NCBI GenBank assembly: GCA_030637775.1
Contig: DAOWFY010000046.1
Coordinates: 1-8,107, forward strand
From: a bacterium
GTDB lineage: Bacteria > Ratteibacteria > UBA8468
Length of the DNA: 8,107 nucleotides
Reading direction: 5' to 3'
In this document: positions 1-4,825 of the stretch, one piece after another
Position numbering within the stretch: the stretch's first letter is position 1
Layout: the number at the start of each line of letters is the position of its first letter
Position numbers and translations under genes: made by a program
The notes under the pieces: model-generated
What the model was told of the DNA's origin: nothing
Database searches by the model: none
What the model saw: the letters and a program-made list of their open reading frames with translations, nothing else

Positions 1-678
1 AACCCGGGAGAAGTAATGAGCTATCTCTAGGTTTGTGCAGGCCTTTTCGAAGTGTTTGGCGAACTCAGAACCGTTATCCGATTGGATAATCTCTATCTTA
101 CCATCTACCAGATAATAAAGTCTATTTAGGAAATCTTTGCCATTAAAGGAGGAGGCGGCTTTATACATCCTGGCAAAGCCAAGTTTAGATACTGTATCAA
201 CTCCGGTAAAGATGTATCTTTTCAACCCTGCCTCAAAGATAGAGATCGTATCTACCTGAAAAAAGAAGTTTTCTATCTTCTTATTTTTTAGTTCTGTGAT
301 TCTCTTCTTTTTACCGGAGAGCTTTCTCTTTCTCCTTAACTTTTCATTCTTCATTGGATTGTAGTAGAGGTTATACTTCTCAATGACCTTCTGGACGTGC
401 CAGGAGCTCATTTTCTGCTTGTAGAACTTCTCATAAAGAACCGAGATCTTCTTCTTCCCGTAGCGGATATATTTCTTCCTTAAAGCTCTTATTCTATCTT
501 CCTGCTCAAGAGAGAGCTCTCTTTTCCTTTTGCTCATCGGAGCCCGGGATAAACTCTCTAAAGTGGAAAGGTCATCTCTTTCATATCTATTTAACCACTT
601 ATAGAAAGTTTTCCGGGAGATACCAAAGTATCTACAGGTCAAAGAGGCATTCTTGCTGTGAGAGAAGTAATAATCCAT
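1..678 (-). CDS. IS481-type / integrase-core transposase, C-terminal end missing at left edge
   Basis: Reading the minus strand from 678 to the left edge gives about 226 residues without a stop. The N-terminal part is a helix-turn-helix of the IS481/integrase type (LTCRYFGISRKTFYKWLNRY, near 654-583). A lysine/arginine-rich linker and a second helical segment follow. The retroviral integrase-like (rve) DDE domain then begins: the first catalytic Asp is in FQVDTIS (codon 252-250) and the second in IIQSDNGSEF (codon 78-76). The catalytic Glu would lie beyond the left edge. The protein would cut and join DNA ends of its own element. ATG 678 is the only normal start; an AGAAGG lies 9 nt before it. 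The frame stays open to 768, and the extra residues (HNDISKEAKRRLSW) look like family N-terminus, so the native start was probably further upstream and has been lost. Family assignment is confident; the exact start is not. Confidence 0.85.
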   Translation of the reverse strand, partial: MDYYFSHSKNASLTCRYFGISRKTFYKWLNRYERDDLSTLESLSRAPMSKRKRELSLEQEDRIRALRKKYIRYGKKKISVLYEKFYKQKMSSWHVQKVIEKYNLYYNPMKNEKLRRKRKLSGKKKRITELKNKKIENFFFQVDTISIFEAGLKRYIFTGVDTVSKLGFARMYKAASSFNGKDFLNRLYYLVDGKIEIIQSDNGSEFAKHFEKACTNLEIAHYFSRV

Positions 679-722
679 CCAGGAAAGCCTTCTCTTTGCC
701 TCCTTGCTAATATCATTGTGCC

Positions 723-734
723 CTTCACGAAATT
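723..734 (+). repeat. Candidate left terminal inverted repeat
   Basis: CTTCACGAAATT is the exact reverse complement of 2326-2337. It falls at the point where similarity of the IS481-type reading frame to its family ends, which fits an insertion boundary. Confidence 0.45.
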
Positions 735-765
735 CGGAAACCCGCGTTATTATTGCGTTTCCGAA
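733..765. repeat. Subterminal hairpin, 9-bp perfect stem
   Basis: TTCGGAAAC at 733-741 pairs perfectly with GTTTCCGAA at 757-765 around a 15-nt loop, in which a further GC/GC pairing is possible. No T-run follows on either strand, so it is not a normal intrinsic terminator. It sits directly inside the candidate left end of the insertion sequence, where it could be a transposase-recognition structure or could block read-through from outside. The function is inferred. Confidence 0.5.
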
Positions 766-897
766 GGTCTACCTTTTCGATTTGCCCTCCTGTCTCAAAA
801 CCCTTATCCTGCTTATGTTTCTGAACGATCATCTTTAATTTTTCTCCTTTTTGCCCCTGTTTTTAAGGGGGAGGAGGGCAGAAATTTCCTCTTTGTA

Positions 898-909
898 GTT
901 TCGTGAAAC
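898..909. repeat. Third copy of the end-like motif
   Basis: GTTTCGTGAAAC contains TTTCGTGAA (899-907), the same 9-mer as in the right terminal repeat at 2328-2336 and in the same orientation. It is itself nearly palindromic (GTTTC, GT, GAAAC). With the copy at 724-732 it would bound a 184-bp unit without a gene. Confidence 0.4.
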
Positions 910-1049
910 CCTCAAATTTTACTCTTTTCTAATTCTTGCTTTTCCTCACTCTGTCTATAATAGCCAATTTTGCTTTTTTACCCCCTCCCCCTAAAAGGGT
1001 ATCATTAAGAATATAGTTTTTTAACCCTTTCACAAAATAGGAGGAGGTT

Positions 1050-2327
1050 ATGGACCGACAGCAAATTCTGTTTCCCCCTGAGGAAATTTCCCAGGATCGC
1101 CTCAAGAAGTATGAATCCTTTTTCAACCTACTTGATTTCTCAAGTTTAGAGCTTTTTCCAGATGTAGGTCGCAGACCTATCAGTAAAGCAAGCATCTTGA
1201 GAGCACTTATCTTTAAAAATTTACGCAGCTTACCTACCCTAAGTGATCTGGTAGCAGAACTTTCTGAAAGACCAAGATTTTCCTTTATCCTTGGCTTTGA
1301 GCCAACAAGAGAAATTCCTTCGGTGGAAAGATTCTCCCATTTTTTAAGGTGTACAGATAATAACCTACTTCAGACAATCAGAGAGTCTCTGGTAAAGAAA
1401 CTAATTGATTGCCAAGTAATTAAGGGGAAATATCTTTCCTTTGACTCTTGCCCAATCAAAGCTAACGTGAAACAAAACAACCTAAAGACCAATGTCAAAG
1501 GTCGATTCCTAAAGGAGAGACAACCCAAGAATGATCCCGACTGTCGACTAGGAGTAACCGTTATCTTCCTTGAGGGGAATAAGAAGGTGAGCTTCTTCTG
1601 GGGCTATCGCAACCATATCATCAATGATACAGAGTCTGAACTACCCCTAACAGAAGTTACTCTTCCAGCCAATATTCGCGGAAGTAGTGTAGTTATCCCT
1701 CAACTCCGCCTGCTGAAAGACAACCTTTCTCCCAAAGCAGTGATGGGCGATTCTGAGTATGACTCGGCTGCTACCATTGAAGTTATTGTCAATGAACTAA
1801 GGGCGAAACCAAGGATTGCTAAAAATCCCAGAGGAAAGCAATCCGCAGATTTCAAACTTTCTTCCACCGGTATTCCTATCTGTATTGCTGGTTTTGAGAT
1901 GCTATCCCGAGGAAGATACTGGGATAAAAAGCAGAAGAGATTCCGCCATAAGTTTGTCTGCCCCATCAGAGGCTCCAAAAGATTTGCTAAAGAACATCCT
2001 TATTGCCCCTGGTTTCATCCTCAATTTGTTAAAGGCTCTGGCTGTTATAAGAATCTTCGGGTTGATGTAGATGAAAATATTCGTCGAGAGATAGATTATG
2101 GATCAGAGAGTTTTAAGAAAGATTATAATCGGCGTGTCAGCAGCGAAAGAATCTTCTCTCGACTCCTTTCTGTCTCTATGCAAGAGCCAACAGTTAAAGG
2201 ATTGAAGGCTACCGCAAACCTCTGCACCATCGCCCACATTACAGTATTAGCGATAGCTTACTTCGCTTCCTTTGTCAAAGAACAAAGTAAAATTAGGTTT
2301 GTTAAATCCTTTCTCCCGAATCTTTAA
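1050..2327 (+). CDS. DDE transposase, IS4/IS5/IS1182-type
   Basis: A 425-residue transposase that would cut out and reinsert its own element. The N-terminal part (about 35-115) resembles the DUF772-type DNA-binding region of IS5/IS1182 transposases, with SKASILRALIFKNL and a helical stretch ending in SVERFSHFLR. The catalytic core shows D132 in YLSFDSCPIKAN, D234 in AVMGDSEYDSA, and E366 in a Y-2-R-3-E signature (Y359, R362, E366). The usual downstream Lys of that signature is not in place. Cysteines at 304, 319 and 332 lie in the insert between the second Asp and the Glu. The start is well supported: AGGAGG lies 5 nt before the ATG. No frameshift or internal stop is visible, so the gene may still be active. 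The IS subgroup is uncertain without a database comparison. Confidence 0.88.
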   Translation: MDRQQILFPPEEISQDRLKKYESFFNLLDFSSLELFPDVGRRPISKASILRALIFKNLRSLPTLSDLVAELSERPRFSFILGFEPTREIPSVERFSHFLRCTDNNLLQTIRESLVKKLIDCQVIKGKYLSFDSCPIKANVKQNNLKTNVKGRFLKERQPKNDPDCRLGVTVIFLEGNKKVSFFWGYRNHIINDTESELPLTEVTLPANIRGSSVVIPQLRLLKDNLSPKAVMGDSEYDSAATIEVIVNELRAKPRIAKNPRGKQSADFKLSSTGIPICIAGFEMLSRGRYWDKKQKRFRHKFVCPIRGSKRFAKEHPYCPWFHPQFVKGSGCYKNLRVDVDENIRREIDYGSESFKKDYNRRVSSERIFSRLLSVSMQEPTVKGLKATANLCTIAHITVLAIAYFASFVKEQSKIRFVKSFLPNL

Positions 2328-2337
2328 TTTCGTGAAG
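2326..2337 (-). repeat. Candidate right terminal inverted repeat
   Basis: AATTTCGTGAAG is the exact reverse complement of 723-734 and overlaps the last two bases of the transposase stop codon. It is followed by GCCC, which also stands before the left repeat. Confidence 0.5.
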
Positions 2338-2428
2338 CCCCAATACAGGGTACTTACGATTATAACATTTGATATTGAAAGTTATACCATCATCTCCTAA
2401 AACCAAATTTCATTTAACTGCTCACAAC

Positions 2429-2440
2429 CGAACTAGTTCG
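2429..2440. repeat. 12-bp perfect palindrome
   Basis: CGAACTAGTTCG is its own reverse complement. It lies about 30 bp downstream of the minus-strand promoter-like module (2469-2498) and about 90 bp upstream of the plus-strand promoter, a position where an operator for a dimeric repressor could sit. That role is only a guess; a 12-bp palindrome can occur by chance. Confidence 0.35.
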
Positions 2441-2468
2441 TCTATGCCTGACTGTAGATACTGGTTTT

Positions 2469-2498
2469 ATTCTACCACAGGCTCAGGGATTATTACAA
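2469..2498 (-). promoter_or_regulatory. Minus-strand promoter-like module, copy B
   Basis: On the minus strand this reads TTGTAA (2498-2493), an 18-nt spacer, then TAGAAT (2474-2469). It is the sister copy of the promoter upstream of the MATE gene: 2469-2503 matches 6220-6254 at 28 of 35 positions without gaps, with identical spacing. It points left towards the insertion sequence and would have read into the IS481-type transposase gene before that insertion. No intact minus-strand gene directly follows it today. Confidence 0.45.
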
Positions 2499-2529
2499 CC
2501 CACCCTACCCCCAAAGCAGATAGAAAAAA

Positions 2530-2559
2530 TTGACGGGATTATCAGAAGAAGAATATAAT
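2530..2559 (+). promoter_or_regulatory. Sigma70-type promoter of the DUF6717 gene
   Basis: TTGACG at 2530-2535 is followed after 18 nt by a consensus TATAAT at 2554-2559. Transcription would start near 2566, giving a leader of about 58 nt that contains the AGGAGG ribosome site at 2613-2618. Confidence 0.55.
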
Positions 2560-2623
2560 GAACATAGAAAATGCAGTATTTGTCGAAGTATTTGGGCAGT
2601 ATAATACATACCAGGAGGCTTAG

Positions 2624-3073
2624 ATGATAAAGAAACATAAGGAAATACCTCTAATTCTTACAATCGCAGTGATATTTGTAGCCTACCTTGCTGTCAAGCA
2701 TTATGGTGTGCCAAGGAGATTAAATGCTCCGGCTAATTCGATAATTGTATTGCAGCCCTACAAGGCTGCTGGCACATGGGTATTTGATGATTTTAGGACC
2801 GGGTTAGTACGGGAGCCGTTTGTCTCCAGCATCCCCGAGATGATTGATAGGCTTGTTTCTGATATTCCGAATGCGGAAAAAGGATTCAGATTGCTTTTCT
2901 CAGCCAAGCCTTTTCCCGGCTATCATATAAAACTAATTTGGAGAAGAGCTGAATCAGGTGGTAATTGGTACTATTGTGAACAATACAAGACTGAAGGATG
3001 GCTTTGTCCTTCTTTATTTAAATATTTTAAAGAAGCGCCGAGGGAGTTATATGCTAAGGCGGAGGCGAAATAA
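2624..3073 (+). CDS. Membrane-anchored DUF6717 family protein
   Basis: A 149-residue protein of unknown function. A short basic N-terminus (MIKKHK) precedes one hydrophobic segment at about 8-26, which is an uncleaved membrane anchor or signal anchor. Residues 38-147 match what I recall of the DUF6717 family: SIIVLQPYKAAGTWVFDD, LVREPFVSSIPEMIDRLV, GFRLLFSAKPFPGY, GGNWYYCEQ and EGWLCPSLFKYF. The domain would lie outside the membrane if the positive-inside rule holds. Members of this family are usually short soluble proteins without the anchor, so the N-terminal segment is an addition. AGGAGG 5 nt before the ATG fixes the start, and a promoter lies at 2530-2559. No partner gene is evident; the neighbours are mobile or decayed. 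The family name is from memory and the role is unknown. Confidence 0.75.
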   Translation: MIKKHKEIPLILTIAVIFVAYLAVKHYGVPRRLNAPANSIIVLQPYKAAGTWVFDDFRTGLVREPFVSSIPEMIDRLVSDIPNAEKGFRLLFSAKPFPGYHIKLIWRRAESGGNWYYCEQYKTEGWLCPSLFKYFKEAPRELYAKAEAK

Positions 3074-3120
3074 GTGCCGCCGGTTAGCTTAGACGTTAGG
3101 AGTAAGATTCATAATGCATT

Positions 3121-3149
3121 TTACCCTTGAATAATTCCTAATCGGCAAT
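3121..3149 (-). pseudogene. Vestigial 3' tail of a second flavin reductase gene
   Basis: Read on the minus strand, this piece gives CRLGIIQG and a stop, against YRLGVIQG and a stop at the end of the flavin reductase pseudogene at 3508-3988. The 29-nt alignment (3121-3149 with 3508-3536) has 22 identical bases, and all seven differences are transitions, as expected for homologous coding DNA. Nothing of the rest of that gene is recognisable upstream on the minus strand, because hicA sequence begins exactly where the similarity ends. Length is the limit: a match this short is suggestive rather than proven. Confidence 0.45.
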
Positions 3150-3265
3150 ACAAGCATTCTATTAAACTGGGAAGGATTACTATTGCCGGAAACCTAAATA
3201 GTGATTTACCTCCCGGTACACTGAACAGTATTTTGAAACAGGCAAAATTAAAGGAGGCAAAGTAA
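3149..3265 (+). pseudogene. hicA: hicA toxin remnant, N-terminal part missing
   Basis: The frame ending with TAA at 3263-3265 encodes GRITIAGNLNSDLPPGTL followed by NSILKQAKLKEAK. This is the C-terminal half of a HicA (YcfA-like) mRNA interferase, in which a G-R-x-x-T-I-x-G strand precedes the conserved L-P-x-G-T-L-x-S-I-L-K-Q-A helix. In-frame, a TGA stands at 3128-3130 and no start codon follows it. The N-terminal half, which normally carries the catalytic His in a GSH motif, is absent: position 3149-3160 reads YKHS, only a faint trace. The stop codon lies one base before the hicB ATG, the usual hicA-hicB junction. The toxin is therefore broken while its antitoxin gene is intact. The identification rests on motif recognition and the adjacent hicB. 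Confidence 0.75.
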
Positions 3266-3266
3266 A

Positions 3267-3476
3267 ATGCACCGTTTTTTAATTGTGATTGAAAAAGCTA
3301 ATGGAAACTATTCCGCCTATTCTCCAGATTTACCTGGTTGTGTAGCTACTGGAAATACTAAGGAAGAGACAGAGGATAATATGCATAAGGCAATTGAAAT
3401 GCATATTCAAGGTTTATTGGAAGATGGTTTGCCTATCCCTGAACCACAAGCCCTCGCTGAATATATTGCAGTTTAA
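3267..3476 (+). CDS. hicB: HicB-like antitoxin (type II toxin-antitoxin)
   Basis: A 69-residue HicB-fold antitoxin. It shows the typical pattern of a first strand (FLIVIEKANGNYSAYSPDLPGC), then V-A-x-G-x-T-x-E-E, then a long helix (EDNMHKAIEMHIQGLLEDG) and a final PIPEP turn. It lacks the C-terminal DNA-binding domain found in longer HicB proteins, so it could neutralise HicA but probably would not bind an operator on its own. AAGGAGG (3251-3257), inside the last hicA codons, lies 9 nt before the ATG, so hicB was translationally tied to hicA. With hicA truncated, this is an orphan antitoxin; it might still neutralise HicA toxins made elsewhere in the genome. Length fits the short HicB class. 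Confidence 0.87.
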   Translation: MHRFLIVIEKANGNYSAYSPDLPGCVATGNTKEETEDNMHKAIEMHIQGLLEDGLPIPEPQALAEYIAV

Positions 3477-3507
3477 ACCTCTAATAATTACCGAATATTT
3501 ACTTAAC

Positions 3508-3988
3508 TCATCCTTGAATAACTCCTAACCGGTAGCCTTTCTCTTCTAACAGTAACTTATAGCCTTTTTCAGAACCTACAGAAATAAGTACCTTCTTTTT
3601 TTCCTCAGAAATCCAGCTTGTTAGAACTTCTCCAGCAAAGATAGTGTGGTCACCGGTGTCAAGATAGCCAGAGACCTTGCACTCCAAATTCACCATACAT
3701 TCCTTAATCAAATCCGGCTTAACAAACTTTGCTCTTTTTAAGGTTAAATTTGTCTGCTGGAGTTTATCGATGTTTCTACCGGAATTGGTACCGCAGAAGA
3801 GAACTTCCTTGACTATATCTCCTCCCGGGACAGCAAGCACAAATTCACCTGTTTCCATCAGTAATTTATGGCTGTATCTGGTTTTTCCTACAGAGATAGC
3901 TACCATAGGCGGCTGAATGGAGGTCTGCAACAACCCTTGCGGGCTTCCCAAAACAAGATAAAGCTTCTAAATAACTTACCTCTTTCAT
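3508..3988 (-). pseudogene. Flavin reductase family gene with frameshift and internal deletion
   Basis: The product would be an FMN-binding flavin reductase-type protein (Flavin_Reduct family). The recognisable core, read from TTG 3951, has PPMVAISVGKTRYSHKLL, GDIVKEVLFCGTNSGRN, VNLECKVSGYLDTGDHTIFAGEV and ends in YRLGVIQG. The original start is ATG 3988, with AGGAGGA at 4000-3994 five bases before it. It encodes MKEVSYLEAL and then goes out of frame. Removing one T in GCTTTATC (around 3958-3967) would join that start to LVLGSPQGLL. A second lesion is likely: family members have roughly 20-25 more residues between the GSPQG and PPMVAIS motifs, including flavin-contact residues. Only about 160 residues could be encoded, against about 190 in the family. 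The gene lies 15 nt after the exonuclease gene and was the last of that operon. A shorter product from TTG 3951 cannot be excluded. Confidence 0.7.
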
Positions 3989-4003
3989 TAGAGTCCTCCT
4001 AAA

Positions 4004-4825
4004 TTAATTTGCTATCTTAAAGCTTTTTATGCGGTCCAAGCAGAAAAATTTCTGAATTTTATCCAGGTGGCAATCGGCAAGAACATAAATTTTATCATAA
4101 CTTTTCATTAGAGTTAAAGGGGTTATCTTGCGTAGTTGAAGATCTCTGCTGCCTCCTTCATAAACCATCTCAATAGATTGATTTCTTTCTATCGCCTGCG
4201 CGAAGAGTTCAAATCCGGCCGGGGGTTCTAGATCAAAGATATCGGAAAACGTAGAGACTTTTGTTAAGTTGATTAATTCATCAAGGGTTTTGACATTGGT
4301 TTTTGAAATTATCTTGAGAAACAGTTCTTTCACAGAGAAACTATCGGCTAAAGCGCGATGAGATTTTTCCTGGGAAATACCAAGCTGGGTAACCAGTCCG
4401 GGAAGGCTATATTTCTCCAATTCAGGATAGGTCTTTCGGGCAAGGATCAGCGTGTCCAGGCACCTATGAGAAGGCTGGGTTATCCTTAAACGCGCAATCT
4501 CCATACCCACAAATGAGATATCAAAACAGACATTATGCGCCAAAAGGATTGTTTCGGACCCATCAATGAATCTGAGGAATTCAGGGATTATCTCTTCTGC
4601 CTTTGGTTTATCCTTTACCATCTCATTTGTTATCCCATTGATTTGCGTTATCTCCTCAGATATAGGTTCATCAGGATTTATAAGTTTATCAAAGGATTCT
4701 GTCCTGCCCTCTTTTAATTTAAATTTTATTCCCGAGAGTTCGATTACTCTACCGGAGACAGGAGAAAGTGAGGTTGTCTCGGTATCAAAGGCAACAAATG
4801 TCAACTCTTCTAACGCTAATGTCAT
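4004..4825 (-). CDS. DEDDh 3'-5' exonuclease fused to a WYL-like domain
   Basis: A 273-residue soluble protein. Residues 8-175 form a DnaQ-like exonuclease: motif I FVAFDTETT (D14, E16), motif II LLAHNVCFDISFV (D102), motif III HRALADS (H156, D161). All DEDDh metal and general-base residues are present, so it should degrade DNA or RNA from 3' ends. Residues 206-273 fit a WYL domain: a short helix (AIERNQ), a strand (SIEMVY), then RKITPLTLM, KIYVLADCH and KFFCLDRIKSF. WYL domains are known as ligand- or nucleic-acid-binding regulators in PafBC-type factors and CRISPR- or phage-defence regulators. No DNA-binding HTH is present. The start ATG overlaps the TGA of the MATE gene (ATGA), so translation is coupled. 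The exonuclease call is firm; the WYL assignment rests on motif shape. The substrate is unknown, and PolC-like proofreading is possible but unlikely for a stand-alone gene. Confidence 0.87.
   Translation of the reverse strand: MTLALEELTFVAFDTETTSLSPVSGRVIELSGIKFKLKEGRTESFDKLINPDEPISEEITQINGITNEMVKDKPKAEEIIPEFLRFIDGSETILLAHNVCFDISFVGMEIARLRITQPSHRCLDTLILARKTYPELEKYSLPGLVTQLGISQEKSHRALADSFSVKELFLKIISKTNVKTLDELINLTKVSTFSDIFDLEPPAGFELFAQAIERNQSIEMVYEGGSRDLQLRKITPLTLMKSYDKIYVLADCHLDKIQKFFCLDRIKSFKIAN

Larger units (their letters stand above)
679..1049. other. 371-bp gap between two divergent transposase genes
   Basis: I find no convincing gene here. The part from 679 to 768 is still open in the frame of the left transposase and may be its original N-terminal coding sequence. 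The rest has a hairpin at 733-765, two TTCACGAAA/TTTCGTGAA motifs (724-732 and 899-907), and a purine-rich stretch at 866-877 that is complementary (11 of 12 bases) to a pyrimidine-rich stretch at 981-992. A TATAAT at 956-961 is a candidate -10 for the plus-strand transposase, but the hexamer 17 nt upstream (TTCTTG) is a poor -35. An AGGAGGAGG at 1039-1047 is the ribosome site for the gene at 1050. Confidence 0.6.
724..2336 (+). mobile_element. Probable insertion sequence (about 1.6 kb, IS4/IS5/IS1182-type)
   Basis: The proposed ends are TTCACGAAATT at 724-734 and its exact reverse complement AATTTCGTGAA at 2326-2336. The bases just outside, GCCC at 720-723 and GCCC at 2337-2340, form a 4-bp direct repeat that could be a target-site duplication. 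One transposase gene (1050-2327) fills the right part, and its stop codon overlaps the right terminal repeat by two bases, as is common in compact insertion sequences. The left leader, about 325 bp, is long for an insertion sequence, and a third end-like motif at 899-907 makes the left boundary uncertain. Another possible left end is the diverged TTTCACAAAAT at 1026-1036. The ends are seen directly; their role is inferred. Confidence 0.45.
2328..2623. other. 296-bp gene-free, promoter-rich region
   Basis: After the right terminal repeat I see no gene that can be supported. The stretch holds a 12-bp perfect palindrome (CGAACTAGTTCG, 2429-2440), a minus-strand promoter-like module at 2469-2498, a plus-strand promoter at 2530-2559, and the ribosome site AGGAGG (2613-2618) of the DUF6717 gene. 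A second TATAAT at 2600-2605 has no good -35 at proper spacing. On the minus strand a TATAAT lies at 2364-2359, pointing towards the insertion sequence. Several short open frames of 20-45 codons cross the region but lack a start with a ribosome site. Confidence 0.6.

Noticed and set aside
855-872. CCCCT/AGGGG hairpin as a terminator
   Set aside because: Stem of only 5 bp and no T-run after it on either strand.
658-906. 82-codon plus-strand open frame
   Set aside because: It overlaps the transposase start, the hairpin and the IS end, and has no ribosome site or protein-like motif.
2416-2557. Open frame ending in KQIEKIDGIIRRRI, possibly a gene remnant
   Set aside because: Reads rather like protein but has no start codon, no recognisable family, and crosses the promoter module, which explains the sequence better.
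2558-2623. Small open frame MNIENAVFVEVFGQYNTYQEA before the DUF6717 gene
   Set aside because: Only 21 codons, start overlaps the -10 box, no ribosome site; probably the leader of the next gene.
3090-3105. Possible integron attC-like GTTAGGA motif
   Set aside because: No matching RYYYAAC partner or attC geometry, and no integron integrase in the window.
3143-3188. CGGCAATA/TATTGCCG inverted repeat
   Set aside because: An 8-bp stem with a loop of about 30 nt; it spans the scar junction and part of hicA coding sequence, so chance is likely.
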